A stretch of 64,000 nucleotides of DNA from Tricholoma matsutake (GCA_026075535.2 AP026542.1:6448001-6512000), one strand, 5' to 3'. Counted from the stretch's first letter, positions 33,347 to 45,420 are shown. Program-made: numbers and translations. The notes: generated by a model from the letters alone, not told the origin.

Positions 33347-33987
33347 TGTTAAGACTATAGGTCTTAACTCGACTTGTTCTTTGTTCTGTTCTACTAGGAG
33401 GCTTTCCTAGTGTTTCGGGCTCTTTAGCCTTTGCTTGGGTGCTTCCTCAAGCTATCATGGTTGTCCGTACTCAGAGGCTTTCTGAGTAAACCATCTGTTC
33501 ATGTATCACAGTAGGGACTTTCCCACTGTCAAGTTCGAGTGAGTATAAGACCATAGGTTGAATTAGGTCAAGCTAGGGAATACAAGCAGTATTACTGTAG
33601 CTTATATACAGTTCAGGGAATGTCTATCGTCCAATCGGAATACAAGATCCTTGTCAAGTAAATATAGAAGGGACAATAGAACAGTAAGCCTCATGCCTAG
33701 CATGAGGCATCCGATGTCATGGAGTGCTGCGGCGCAGCATGTTGAAGAACAATAGCAAATAACCCTCATGCCAAGCATGAGGCATCCGATGTCATAGATC
33801 CGATATCAAGGGTCTGATGTCAAGGAGTCCAACGTCATGGAGTCCAATGTCACGGAATACTGTGGCGCAGCATGTTGATCGACAGGAGTCAGATCAGGGG
33901 GTGTCTCCATCGGAAGTGAGTCATGTCATGTCAGAAAGGAAAAATGAAGTGCCCGGTCTTGCAGGTCCAGATAGCAACATCGTAACA
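33347..33987 (-). repeat. 5' LTR of gypsy A2
   Basis: A 641-bp LTR pairing with 17525-18166; it ends ATCGTAACA, then the TSD CTTTG. It has the same TATATAAG-type box (33601-33608) and the GATGTCA array (33780-33860). Confidence 0.93.
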
Positions 33988-34744
33988 CTTTGGCTTCACA
34001 AAGTTGTATGGATCGCTTTGGGATTCTTTCTACTGGCCAAACATGCAATGAGACCTCGAGGCAGCATATGTGCTGGGTTGCACAGACTGCCAACGAAACA
34101 AGTGGACTACAAAAAAACCTATGGGGCCATTGCATCCCTTACCAATTCCAGATCAACGAGGGGACTCTGTCACGATAGATTTTATTGGTCCACTACCAGA
34201 AGATGAAGGATGTGACTGCATCATTACCTTTACAGATAGGTTGAACAGTGATGTGCGCATCGTCGCTTTGCAAATGGACATTTCCATGGAGGAGATGGCC
34301 ATGATATTCTTCAATGAGTGGTACTGTGAAAATGGCTTGCCACTCAACATCATCTCAGATCGTGACAAATTGTTCATGTCAAAATTTTGGCGGGCCTTGC
34401 ATGGACTGACAGGTGTGAAACTCAAAATGTCCACAGTGTATCACCTGCAATCAGATGGAGCAAGCAAACACTTGAATAAAACCATCAACCAATGCCTGCA
34501 TTACCATGTGCAATGGAACCAGCTGGGTTGGCAGCGGGCACTTCCTCGGGTATATTTTGATATTATGAACACTATTAACGCTTCCACAGGTTTCTCCCCT
34601 TTCCAACTGTGGATGGGACATAGTCCACAAGTGATCCTGCCATTGGTGACATTGAGCGATGGCATTGTGGAGGACATTCGAGCCATAGACGTGATTGAGC
34701 AACTGCGACAAGATGTTATGGAAGCGCAGGATAATATGCTACGT
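33988..34744 (+). pseudogene. Gypsy family C integrase core
   Basis: Continues from 17524: FYWPNM, CTDCQRNK (zinc binding, 34070-34100), TIDFIGPLPEDEGCD, ISDRDKLFMSKFW and QSDGASKHLNKTINQ. The catalytic Glu (SER expected) is Lys; the codons AGCAAACAC fit AGCGAACGC with both CpG sites changed to CpA. The frame stays open from 34070 to 34744, then is cut by a family D solo LTR. Confidence 0.88.
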
Positions 34745-36033
34745 TGATAGGTCCACCTTGTCGTTCAAGCTCGGAAAACACATCTACGATCATTGTCAAA
34801 GCTCTATAAAGTTCTACAGACCTCTACAAAGTCACGAGAATGCTTTGAAATTCTTTGCATGCCTTCAGCCACCATAATACAATTCCCCTGACCTTTGGAC
34901 AGCTCAGGATATGCACTTGGAACATCATCGATGAGTTCCGAACCAGTTTCGAGCAATATCGCAGCGATATCGGCCTTCGAACAAGTCCGATATTTCCTCG
35001 ACTGACTTTGAAAATCATTGAACATTGCAAATCAACATCAGACACTATATTGCTATCCGAATAATCATCGCACACATGCCAGATGTATCCCCTACCATTG
35101 TCAAACAATATCGCACCGATATCGGGCCACGAATGAAGTCAGAAGAAACTTCGAAAATCTTCAAAAAACATCGAACCTTGAAAAACATCTTCGGACACAG
35201 TATTTCCTATTCAAACAATCTTCGGATGCATGCTGGACACATGGGACACTATATCAAGTATATCAAACACATTTTGACCGCATGTGCATGCATACAATCC
35301 ACTTGAAGCAGTTTCCAATCTTTTATTCAATTTATAACAAGGACAGTCCGGTTTTAGCTATTCTTTCTTATTATTTCTTCATCATGTGTTATATTCACCC
35401 TTTCTAGGCTCGCTTTATTGTTCTGATATACTTATATTGTCTTTTGCCTCGAGTTTTCCACATGTTTGCCTCATGTTCTCTAGCCTTTTTAGGTACTTTC
35501 TTTATTTTATATAAAAAGATGTACTAGATACAAAGAAAAACAAGAAAGTCGTCATCTTCCTCCCAAATCACAGTAATTTGAGAGTTCAGTTTAGTCTTAT
35601 TCAGTCCAAAGTTTGGTGTTTTATGCTAAACTTCCTCAAAATTCCTTAAAATTCCTCACATTACGCTATTTTCACTCTCGTTTCCCTCAATTCACCTTTG
35701 CTTTGCTTCTACTACTCGTCTAGTCCCCCGATCTTGCATCTGAACATATTTGTGCACTCGAAATTCCTCGAAACTTCTTCAAAAAATATCGCGACATCTT
35801 GAAAAGCATTGCGACATCTCGAAAATCATCGCAATGTCTCGAAAATCATTGCAAGTCTTTGAAACACATTCTTTTAGCTTTGAACTGCTTTGACAAGCAG
35901 TCCTTTTATGGCTATTTGACGGTTGATCTGACAGGTGACGTCTAGAGGGCCTCACATCCTTCCTCTGACTCGTGTTATACCATCCGAAGCCATTTTGTGG
36001 GTTTTGTTTGGGTATCTGGGTTGAGCATCATCA
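34745..36033 (+). repeat. Solo LTR, family D (1289 bp), TSD ACGT/ACAT
   Basis: It begins TGATAGGTCCACCTTG and ends GGTTGAGCATCATCA, the same ends as the family D LTRs at 46418-47480, 52394-53386 and 62325-63700. It splits the family C integrase between NML and RAKTSQ; the flanking tetranucleotides are ACGT (34741-34744) and ACAT (36034-36037). The interior has diverged from the other copies but keeps GAAAATCATCGCAATGTCTC-like 20-bp units near 35790-35870. No internal region remains. Confidence 0.85.
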
Positions 36034-36678
36034 ACATGCTAAGACCTCTCAAGCCTTGTCCACTAATGTGGACTGCACTGATGATTTCCCATTTCAGGAA
36101 GGGCAACATGTCGTATTGTCAACACTACATAGGTGATGCAAATACAAAACAAAAGGGGAAAAGTGAGTAGCAAAATTTATGCTGTGATACGATGGACTGT
36201 ACCAGATCGCTGGGATGGTCCCCAAAAAATCTACAGTAGCAATTGATATGCCCAACAACCCAAATACCTTCCTGACCTTCCACACATCTCAACTACTGCC
36301 TTTTGTCAAGAATGATAATCAACTGTTGCCAGAGCATGGGTTGCAGGAACTGGGGCCCGTGATGGTTGATGACGATGAGGAATATTTCATGGACGGCATT
36401 CTGGATGAATGGAAGTGAGGCCATGGGATCCAATACCTGGTCCAATGGCAAGGATATGGACCGGAAGAGAACCATTGGCTGCTGGAACGGGAGTTGCAAG
36501 ATTGCGAGGCTTTGGACATCTGGCTGGCTCGAAAAAGCTCTGGTTGAAGTACATAGCTTTTTTTCGATTGCCAGCTGGTAGCTTTTTCCCACTGGGGTTT
36601 TTGATGCACCTGTGCCTTTTACTTATTTTTCGGGGTGGGTTGAAAGGATTTGTTTCTTTTTTTTGTTGAGGGAGGGGG
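36034..36678 (+). pseudogene. Gypsy family C integrase C-terminus and chromodomain
   Basis: Resumes KTSQALSTNVDCTDDFPFQE and GQHVVLSTLHR, then a GPY-type region (YQIAGMVPKKSTVAIDMPNN, FHTSQLLPFV) and a chromodomain EEYFMDGILDEWK-stop-GHGIQYLVQWQGYGPEENHW (36390-36480). The stop is TGA where CGA fits. After the chromodomain a purine-rich GTTGAGGGAGGGGG precedes the 3' LTR. Confidence 0.85.
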
Positions 36679-36860
36679 TGTAATGAGGTTACTACTATTA
36701 ACACATATTTACTTATTGGTGATGTGACCTAGAGAGAATATGGACCTGGACACTTAACTAGTTACCACCACCATCTGTATACACACAAACCAAAAGACAT
36801 CTCTTCTGCCTGTTCCTTTGGATATTCTGACTTAGTGAGGTTATGTGTCACCGTACAACA
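36679..36860 (+). repeat. 3' LTR of gypsy family C
   Basis: A short LTR of 182 bp, TGTAATGAGGTTAC..CCGTACAACA, directly after the polypurine tract. The left boundary is fixed by that tract; the right boundary is the last CA before family B sequence begins at about 36872. No second copy is in the window for comparison. Confidence 0.6.
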
Positions 36861-36871
36861 CGTCCTTCCAC

Positions 36872-37212
36872 CTTTGTCTATTATGTCCTTGAAAATGTTG
36901 TTCATCATATTTTGGAAAGTCAGGGGACTATTGGTCATCCTGAAAAACATGACAAGCGGCTCGAAGGATCCTCAATGTGTGGCAAATCCAGCCTCTCATC
37001 TCCTTTCATACATTATTGTATCCCCATTGTAAATCCAATTTTGTAAAGACCTTGGCTTTTCTCACCTTGTCAATCATTTCTGAGATCAATGGCAGGGGGT
37101 ACATGTTCTTCACTGTCCACTCATTTAGATACCTATAATCTGTACACATCCTCTTCCTCTGATCTTTCTTTGGCACAAAGAATATTGGTGATGTCTGCAG
37201 CAATTTTGAAGG
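36872..37212 (-). pseudogene. Reverse transcriptase N-terminal fragment, gypsy B2
   Basis: [40 protein letters not shown] and [10 protein letters not shown] are visible at 37010-37203. A deletion and frame changes follow; MTNSPLTFQNMMNNIFKD lies at 36890-36950. The YxDD region is lost at the junction with family C. Confidence 0.85.
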
Positions 37213-38191
37213 TCATATGTATTCTTTGTGCAATTGCTCATTTAGGAACACATCAACTTCTTCTTGTTCCATCAGAGATAATGGATATACCTTCGACTTT
37301 TTTGGCACAAACCCTGGCTTCATCTCAATCACATGATACCATGGCTTCTGCACTGGCATATGCTCAGACTCCTTCTTCTGAAAGACTGACAGATATTCAT
37401 GATATGCTTTTGGTACCCACTCCTCCACTGGCTTCTCCACCTTCACAATATTCTTGTCCCATGACTGTCCTCCACGAATTGCTCTAAAGGTTTGCTTCTG
37501 CTCTTCCTTTTCAATCATGATTAGAACTTCCCCATTTGGCATTTCCTCATCCTCCACTTCCTCCATCGTAACAGAATACTTCCTTGGATGTTCTTTCTCT
37601 TTCTTTTTCCTTTTCTCCTTCTTCATCTTCCTCCCATACACATTACATTCCTTAGGGCAATGAGTCATTTGTACTTTCCCATTTTCCAATCAATTTTGGG
37701 ATTATGCTTCCATAACCATGGACATCCAATTATTAGATTGGTTTTCCCAAGATTGCACACTTCGAATATGGCTTGTTCCTGATGCTCCTGATACTTTAGT
37801 ACCATGGTCACCTCCTCCTTGATAGTTCCTCCACAATTAACTGTTCCATCAATATTATACACCATTATAGGTTGCAACAGCTTGCGCGTGCTAATACCAT
37901 TTCTGGTAATTAAGGATCAATTAATAAATAATCCTGTAGCATCACTATTGAGCAATGCCTCCACATCAATCGCTGCATGCATGTCCACTGTCTTCAATCC
38001 CACAGTCAAGGTGATTTCAGGTTCTGTTCACACAGTGAATAAAGAATTTAGGGGTTTTCAGAAATAGTGCTTGGCAATTTTCTTTGTCATGTGATTCACA
38101 ATGGTTGTACTCCTCCTCAATTTCCTTTTCTGATTTGCTCTGGGTTTCCTCAGATACTAATACATTGTAATGATTTTGGGTCACCAATGGG
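37213..38191 (-). pseudogene. Protease and linker of pol, gypsy B2
   Basis: Contains the retropepsin that B1 has lost: a DSG-equivalent EALLNSDATGLFINRS (about 37930-37985), in which the catalytic Asp codon reads Asn and Gly reads Asp, then the flap region (VYNIDGTVNCGGTIKEE) and NLIIGCPWLWKHN near 37700. The Lys/Glu-rich linker and RT lead segment (GFVPKKSKVYPLSLMEQEE) follow. The protease would be inactive. Confidence 0.8.
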
Positions 38192-38196
38192 GAAAC

Positions 38197-38754
38197 TGTA
38201 AGGGCAACCTTATGATCAGAGTCCTAAGAACTTGATACTTGCAAGGGAAAACCAAAGTTTAGATTCAATAACTATTGAACAAGGAAAAGACCCATACCTT
38301 GCAAGGGAAAACCAAAGAGAAAACTCTAAGGAGTCCGGTGCAAGGCCGAAGTATATATATGGAAGGCATGCGACGTTCTAAAATACTTGGAGCCCCTTCC
38401 ATCCTAGCACTAATTCAGATTCAGGGGTGTGTTTCCCATTTGGGGAGATGGCCATCAATCAGTGATAGTGTCCGCATCAGGCCATGATTGGTAATGGGCA
38501 TGTGAAGACATCCTCAATCATTTCCACAGGCACAACAATTGTGCAACTGGTTTGCACAGGGGTATTGACTGCGAGAATGGTGAGAGTACAATAGGGGCTG
38601 ATGGATCAACATATCAGAATGTTTGTAGATGGTTGGTGCAAAAGGCACCTCGTTGCACAAAAGGTGCTTTGTTGCACAAACGTTTGTGGGTGTGCAGAAA
38701 CGTTTGCAAATGTGCGCCAACCATTGTAGGGGCTCGTAAGGTGTTCCCCTTACA
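38197..38754. repeat. Solo LTR, family F (558 bp), TSD GAAAC
   Basis: TGTAAGGGCAACC..TTCCCCTTACA is flanked by perfect 5-bp GAAAC duplications (38192-38196 and 38755-38759) and splits B2 pol just after gag. TG..CA ends and a 5-bp TSD identify it as an LTR left by recombination. Direct repeats such as CAAGGGAAAACCAAAG (38238, 38298) lie inside. No other copy is in the window. Confidence 0.85.
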
Positions 38755-38761
38755 GAAACCT

Positions 38762-39862
38762 TCACTGGGACTCTTCCACAAAATTCTTCTGCCTGCCTTC
38801 CTCTGGCTTCACTTCCTCAATTGTAGCTTCCCTAATCTTTATTTTCTGCCTACAATTCCTAGCAATGTGTCCTAACTGCCCACAGTTAAAACATTTAAGT
38901 GGGGCTTGTCTCCCTGCTTGATCAACCTCCATTGCATCTGCTGGTGCTGCTGACTCTGTAACTATAGGTGTCACTGCCATGGCCAGTGGCTGTGCCCTCG
39001 GAGTTTGTGCCTGAGGTGCCTTTCCTTTCTTGGATGTTCCTCCTGATGGCTTTCCAAATTTACTACTTCTGTACATCAACTTTGATTCTGCCTGTTCCTG
39101 CCAATATTGCCGATCAAGGCGCATCGCCCAATTATACCACTCATCCAACTTCTCTGGCGTAGAAGGTAGTCAGTAGATAGACTTGAATAAAGAGGGATTC
39201 AGTCTTGCTTTCAAAAATTCTACCAACACTGCTTCTCCCATATCCATCTGTGAAGCTTCTGCTTTGAACTGCAAAATAAATTCATCCACCGTTAGGGAAC
39301 CTTGGCGCATGGTTTTTAATTTGGCATTGGCTGTCACCTTTGGATTAGGGTCCCCAAACTGTGCCTCCAATCTCTCCAGAAATTCCTTGAAGGTTGCAAA
39401 TGGTTTATTTCCCATGGTGATTTGATTAATAGCCTCATTTCTCCAGAACTGTGCTTTCCCCCCCTGAATGTATGAGAGAGCAAACATAATCCTAGACTCA
39501 GCTGTATGAAACTCTGGCTTCCTCCCATGGATGTATAATACTATAGAGCTGATAAAAGATTTTGTATTCTCCATGGTACCGTCAAAGATTTGTGGGGGTG
39601 CATACTTAGGTAAGCACACTTTTCTATTTCTGGATTTCTCTGCCACCTGCACATCATCCTGTGACATCCACTCAACCATCTCCTCCATCTCATCATCTCT
39701 ATCTCCTGTCATCTCTGGCTGTACTTCTGCTGGTCTGGGCTGTGATGCTGCCAACACTGACACTAATTGTGACATTTGCACCATAAGCACATCAATTTTC
39801 ACTTCTAGCACTGGTGTGGGAACAGGATTAGGTTTGGGATTAAAAGTTGAGGGTTCAGACAT
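38762..39862 (-). pseudogene. Gag polyprotein, gypsy B2
   Basis: Start MSEPSTFNPKPNPVPTP at 39862. The N-terminal region is acidic (DRDDEMEEMVEWMSQDD), followed by capsid residues (PKYAPPQIFDGTMENTKSFI, SYIQGGKAQFWRNEAINQ, FGDPNPKVTANAK), a break near 39165 and the C-terminal part with a CCHC knuckle CGQLGHIARNCRQK (38860-38900). It ends NFVEESQ just before the pol frame. It is close to complete, with only one lesion. Confidence 0.85.
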
Positions 39863-40370
39863 AACAGTTAGAGCTGTGATGAATCACTTCTTTGGCAGAC
39901 TCAAAACTTGTTCTTTGAGACATCTCCAAATGTCTATGGGTCACGTGATTTGGTAACTCAGGTACCAAACTCGGCAAAACCCATTTGTTCGTCAATTGTT
40001 CATTTGTTCATTTGTTCATCAAGCACTTCGGATCAATATCCTTTCCAACAGTGCCTGATCTCAGGGATAATACTGAATTCGGCTTGTAACTAAAATAGTC
40101 ATCTGAATAGAGTAATGTAAATCATGACTAAACCAGATCCAATCGGTTGTCTGGTCACAGCTGTCCTAATGACAAGTGCTGCCTCTCGATCACTGGCAGT
40201 CGCAATGTAAGGCGAGGCCTGGTGTCGGCTTACAAAAGAAAAGGTAGATTATGTATATACAAGTACTTCTGGCTTGTGCTGAAAGGATGAGTAATTGGAT
40301 GTGGCATGGTGAAACAATGACGTATGCACAAGTAAGAGAAGGTGCACTGATATGGAAAGTTGTGTTCTTC
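39863..40370 (-). other. 5' leader of gypsy B2
   Basis: Noncoding DNA between the 5' LTR and gag. The base order next to the LTR in element sense is GAAGAACACAAC, with no TGG tRNA primer-binding site. A short (GTTCATTT)n-like run lies near 39985-40015. Confidence 0.55.
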
Positions 40371-40771
40371 TGTTAGGGCAACACCCTCTATCTGCTAGCT
40401 AAGACCATGCAGGTTCTCTCTACAAGAAGGGGGTGTGATGCGTGCACATGATGGGGGAGTTGATGGTTTTGATGCAAGGGGTTATTAATAGATGAGTTTG
40501 TTGAGAAAGGCATTTCACACCACAAGTGTAGGTGGAATACCTAAGAGAACACAACTGGGGTCCCCTAGGTGTATATTTAGGGTTTATATACTATGTTACA
40601 TATATTGTACATTGTTGTTACTGACGTGCTCGTACATGCATGTACATATTGATGCGTGCAAAATAAAATTCTCATGCTATCAAAGTGTAGCATCATTCAG
40701 CGTAATGTAGCGTAATTTGACATAATAAAATAAAATGAAATTTTATTAGGTAATGGGGCTGTTTCCTAACA
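40371..40771 (-). repeat. 5' LTR of gypsy B2
   Basis: A 401-bp copy of the family B LTR (TGTTAGGGCAAC..TTTCCTAACA). The outer flank (40772 onward) is not gypsy sequence, consistent with an element boundary. Confidence 0.92.
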
Positions 40772-42116
40772 GGTGCCATGTAGTATCATTTGATATCATT
40801 AGCATCTCGTCCCTACACCCTTAGCTCAGTTCCATGCCACCCATCTCATCTGCACTGCCTGCCTCTGGTCTCAACTCATTCAGCACCACAAGTTGTCATT
40901 TGACATCATTTGCTCTCATTTCAATCCCCCTCCTCTCATTTTGACCCTGTGCCTCTCATTTTCCCTCCCTGCAACTCATTTGACCCTGCACCTCTCATAA
41001 CACCTCCCCTTGTGGGCCAACCACCATTAAGACAGCCTCTCAAACCACCCCCAGCACCATTGCTACCCACCCCCTGCTGCCACTGTTGCCTGACACAACC
41101 CTGTTGATGACATTAGCACAGCCCCCATGTGCAACGTCATCGTTGACAATGACATTGACAATGGCCATCATCACTGCTCCCCCTGCTTCAACCCAGCTGC
41201 AAATACTTTGAAAACAATGCCACACCCTGCCTAGTCGACATACAGCCCTACTACAGACTCCCCAGCCCCTCATCTCGAGCCCTGAGCCTCACTGTCCCTC
41301 TGCCACATCACAACCAATAACGTCAACAAGTCACAAAACCTGTTACAACCATAGCCAAAATGACAACTTGGGTGATGTCGAGCATCCAAACAGATACTGC
41401 CACCTTGGAGATGCCCACTCAGGCAGCTGACAACCCCCAACAATGGTCTACAGCCCAGCAAACAGTGTTGCATGATGATGAGTGGACGTGTTCACAAGAA
41501 CACATCGTTTGCTCAATGGATGAGTCTCTACAGCCCTGTAAACCCCAACAACGGTCCAGAACCCCTCCAAGATGGCCTAGTTCCCCCCTGCTTGACCCCT
41601 GTGCCCCTGTTACCCACCATGAGCACAGAATGACACCAGATGCATCACCAGGCATGCCATGTCATCAACAGCATGTGCATCAACAATGGCCAAATGTCCT
41701 GCTCTGCCCCACTCTGGACCATGGGCCACAGCTGGAAAATGATGACACACAGATGTAAACCCTCCAGAACATCCCCACAGCCTGTTCCAACCTCCCAGCT
41801 CACACCAGAACACCCAGAAACAAGATGTTTCACCAACACCCATGTCCCACACCCCTGCCATGTCACCAATGACATCGTCTATGCCTAGGAACACCGTGCC
41901 TCATTTGTTGCATATGGACCCCAGCTCGGCTCAGACCCCCCATAAACGACCTGTTTTGCCACCTCCCATATCTTTCACAAATACCAGTGCATTTGAACCC
42001 CCCACTGCTGTCATTTCATGCCCCCTAGCTCCTGTTGAACCCCTGCTAAGCTCTGTACCACCCAGTTCGACTCCAACACCCATGCACCTGGTCAAAAATT
42101 TGGGAGTATGAGAGAG
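40772..42116. other. Unassigned C-rich DNA with dispersed short motifs
   Basis: Rich in CTCATTTGACC, CATCATTTG and CCCAGC motifs, with many short open segments on both strands but none with a recognisable domain. Similar composition recurs at 48417-48834 and 50413-50618 (GTTGCATGGCATCATTC, CAGCACTG), so these may be parts of one older element or the inner region of the LTR-E element. Confidence 0.3.
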
Positions 42117-42301
42117 TGTAAGAGTGCCTCTTACATCAGCACTTCTTATCTACATCCGCACCTGTTATCACACGTTATTCCAAGAGTATATAGTCTACAC
42201 TTTGAGTACTTGTCCAGTATCTTAGTTTCCTCCCCCGAAATATACTAAGTTCCTTACATGTCTTGTTCTCTTTGAGTGTTGGAAGCTCCAGCTTCCTTCC
42301 A
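42117..42301. repeat. LTR-like repeat E, left copy (185 bp)
   Basis: TGTAAGAGTGCCTC..GCTTCCTTCCA, repeated at 48232-48416. The inner flank is GTCTC (42302-42306); the same GTCTC borders the other copy on its inner side (48227-48231). It cuts the transposon gene in the middle. Confidence 0.8.
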
Positions 42302-42306
42302 GTCTC

Positions 42307-45300
42307 CTTTGCTCCTTTGAAGAAGGCAGTAAGCAGTCCACAAATATGAGGAAATGTGGAAAGCTTTTCATGAACAGCTTTGAACATTTTGGATGAATTG
42401 CAGTTTTTTCCATCAAGTGCTGCAGTCGTAAATGAAGGAGTTGGTCCAATGAGCAAATGATGATTATTAATTATCTCCCTGATATGATCTAATACCTTGG
42501 CATGGTATGGGCCAAGTTCAAGTGCATTCTGTCCAGGAGTATGAACTTTCTCCATATATGGATGAGAGATTGAGCATAGAGTGATAAGACAGCAAGCTCA
42601 GAAAGGGTGGGAATATTGTGAATTACATTCCAGAAGTTCTGCTCCATATAATTGAACTTCTTTGTGCTTTTTTGAAGTCAGTAATATTTGAGATATGCTG
42701 TAAACTGTGAAAGATGTGCTAAAATAGCAGTTGCACCATCCAAAACATGTATTGTAAATTCACTGCCAACATTTTCTCGCCACCAGAAGCAAAGAATATT
42801 GTGATGCCCTTTTTTGTCATCCTTGTGATTGAAAAGTGCACCTGCCAATTGAGTTGCTTTGATTCCTCCACATACTGTACTCTCAAATGCTCATTCTTGT
42901 GCTGGTGTGATTGTATTACTATCAGATACCATATCAGCAAGAACAGCAGCATTGTAATGGTTTGCAAGTAGAATAGGAGGTGTTTGCTTGTGTTCCTCCC
43001 ACCATTTGGACATTGCAAAATATCCACCCCAAACACTATTCAAATCCTTGTGGCAACCACAGCCAGCCCAGACAAAGTATGTCAAATATCATTTTTCTTT
43101 ATCAGACATCATTTGATAAACATCCTTTTCCAGATCAATAACAAGATCTTCAGACATTCTTGCCAGATGAGCTCACTGTGTTTCAAGAGGCAAAGCATTC
43201 CATGTGCCAGTTCCACCAAGCTTTGAAATCACCTCATGGTATTTTGCATAAAACTTTGGCACAAGTTCTTGATTACCAGAATCAAGAATCTTTTGTTCAC
43301 CCAATTGCTGTAAAACAGCAGACACTTAGAGCTCCTCCAGCATACAAACATTCTTCTTTTCCGTTGCACAATGATCTGTCATAATTCCAACCAGTTTGGC
43401 AAAGATATCAATTGTACGTAGAAGATATCCATGTCATTTTCCCAAGGGTGAGTGATTATATAGATCAACAATTGAATCAAGCACTAGGTTCCAATCTTTA
43501 ATTGACTCTTCACTAGAGCTATCAAAGGATGGAGTAATGCCCAAAAAATGTGTAACATGCTGTTTTGCTCCATTGGATGATTCATAGTCACTAGCCTTCA
43601 GTAGCATTTTAAGGTCCAGTTAAGTCCAGTTTTTGACATCTAAATGGGGCAACTGCAACCAAAACCAGTCCAGGACCGACCCAGATATTGATGGACCCCA
43701 ACTGGACCACATAGGACCAGTCCATATCAGTCCTTGGACCAACAAAAACCAGTCCAAACCGACTTTTTGTTGTAAAATTTGTCATACCAATATAGCCCAT
43801 ATGTTTCTTGGCAACTATTACCCGGACAGTTTAACCGTTACTTAGGGAGTTGGATATTGTAATTCCCCAGCGATCGGTCCAATTTTTAAGAGATTTCATC
43901 AAGATTTGACTGAGATACGACCAAAACAAAAGTACATTGTATTACATGTTGTAGGTTGTAGGTTGTAGGTTGTAGTTGTAGTATGTTGTTGCAGCTTGTC
44001 AGGGGTGTTAAATTAATCAAAGATACATGGTACAGATGTTTATGTGTGTTATTTTTATGTATTGGATGGTGTCCAATTGTACCCAACATTTTTGTAATAC
44101 AAGGTATAAGCACAATCAAAGTTATTTTAATCATGACAAAATTCTTGTGCAAAATGTATTTGGTGATATCTCTCTCAGTTCTCAACCGTTTTTGATAGTC
44201 CAGGGGGCGAAATTGAAGTCATTATGTGTGGGAATCAGGGTGTATAGTTTACGTGACATATAAACCGGTTGCAACCAGGTTTTATCAGTTTTTATCGGTT
44301 CAATGATATTTTTCAAAGTGAAAGACTGGCAACTGGACTGCAAAAGACCGGTCCTATAAATAACCACCTGACGAACCAGACTTTGGTTAAGTTTGGTTCG
44401 GTTTTGGTCTTTTTCCAGTTTGTAGGACTGGACCTTTAAACACTAGCCTTCAGATTGATATGCTGTGAATAATACTGCACATTCCGATGACTAGTACCAT
44501 CTCCACTTCCTGTTAGTGCTTTGGCATCAGCCATTTTAAACCCAAGTTGAGTTTTTTTGCAGCATATCCTTCCATAAGAATACGTGAAACAGTCTGATGG
44601 CTAATGGATCCTTTTGTCATAATCCCAGCACTTTTCAGAATGGCCATAATCACTATACTGACATATTCTTTTGAACAGCCAGCTTTGACAAGTAGATGAA
44701 TAACATTCCGAGTTTCCTGAGTGTAAATACCCTTGTGTAAAAGTGAATGTGTGGATTTTTCATGAATGGCCCTGTTGATGAGCTTTCTCTTTTTCCTGGA
44801 TTACAGCCTTCTGTCAAAGGGTAGTAGCACTTTCACAACACTTTTGAAAATAGGCAGCCTGAGAATGTGATTGTTTGAGATTTTTCTGTGCCAGAGCAAG
44901 CTTTCCCTTAGCTTTAGCCAGCTCTATCTGAGACCTATCCATAGTATGGAAAAGTTGATCCTGTAGATTGGAGTACTTCTTTTCAAGCTGTGCCAGAGTT
45001 TCACCATATGAGGTAGTATCACAAATTAGCTGCTTTTGTTCAGTGAGATGCTGTGCATTAGTCACCTGAAGAATTTCTATTTTACTTTCAAGAAAATCCT
45101 TGCGAGCTGCACCATGCTGGTGAGCACGATGTTCAACACAGAAACATCAGTAAAGCTTAGCTGATTGAGATTGTTCTACTTTTAAAGCCTCCAAGGCCTT
45201 GAAAAGTTCAGCCTCCAATAGAGGCACTTGATTAGATAATGCCAGTTTGGATGCTTGCAATGTGTTGATAGTGGCCTGTGCCTCAGAAAGCTGTGCTGCA

Positions 45301-45420
45301 AGTTCAGTGTTTCCACCATCAAGATCAGAAGTGAGATGTTGGGTTGGTAGGTCCAGTCAGGCTGCATTGAATCCAGCTATATTCCTTCTTTGGGAAGCAA
45401 TACCTGCTTTTGGTGGCATG
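42307..45420 (-). pseudogene. Transposon-encoded protein of HKDLN / NDxNEGALG type, N-terminal part
   Basis: Starts MPPKAGIASQRRNIAGFNAA at 45420. A coiled-coil region follows (LTEQKQLICDTTSYGETLAQ, LAKAKGKLALAQKNLKQSHS), then KGSISHQTVSRILMEGYAAK and LTGSGDGTSHRNVQYYSQHI (44490-44620). The MITE 43602-44445 interrupts here. Then come HVTHFLGITPSFDSSSEES, FVWAGCGCHKDLNSVWGG (43010-43085), PPILLANHYNAAVLADMV, and LELGPYHAKVLDHIRE with LDGKNCNSS (42400-42520), up to GAKET, where repeat E cuts it. Stops at about 45360, 45152 and 44810 are TGA at CGA-like sites. Such proteins are common in mushroom genomes; their biochemical role is unknown to me. Confidence 0.75.
43602..44445. mobile_element. hAT-like MITE, 844 bp, TSD GCCTTCAG
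   Basis: Ends TAGCATTTTAAGGTCCAG and, inverted, TAGTGTTTAAAGGTCCAG; perfect 8-bp GCCTTCAG at 43594-43601 and 44446-44453. It contains many GGACCAGTCC / ACCGGTTG-type palindromes and a GTTGTAGGTTGTAGG microsatellite near 43950-43980. Open segments inside have no domains. Confidence 0.85.

Larger units (their letters stand above)
17525..33987 (-). mobile_element. Complete gypsy family A element A2, TSD CTTTG, nested in family C
   Basis: Both LTRs are present (17525-18166 and 33347-33987), flanked by CTTTG at 17520-17524 and 33988-33992. The internal region on the minus strand carries gag, protease, RT/RNase H, integrase and chromodomain, with the KDZ transposon inserted in gag. Without that insert the element is about 6.4 kb. 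The linker between protease and RT present in A1 is deleted here. RT has YMDN in place of YMDD, so it is not autonomous. Confidence 0.95.
36872..40771 (-). mobile_element. Gypsy family B, copy B2 (3' truncated)
   Basis: Minus-strand copy from the 5' LTR (40371-40771) through a leader, complete gag, protease and the first part of RT, ending at about 36872 where family C's 3' LTR adjoins. It complements B1: B1 lacks the gag start, B2 lacks everything after RT. A 558-bp solo LTR is inserted at 38197. Confidence 0.9.

Noticed and set aside
41360..41894. Overlapping open frames on both strands in the C-rich region
   Set aside because: Both strands are equally open because of base composition, and neither shows domains or conserved blocks.
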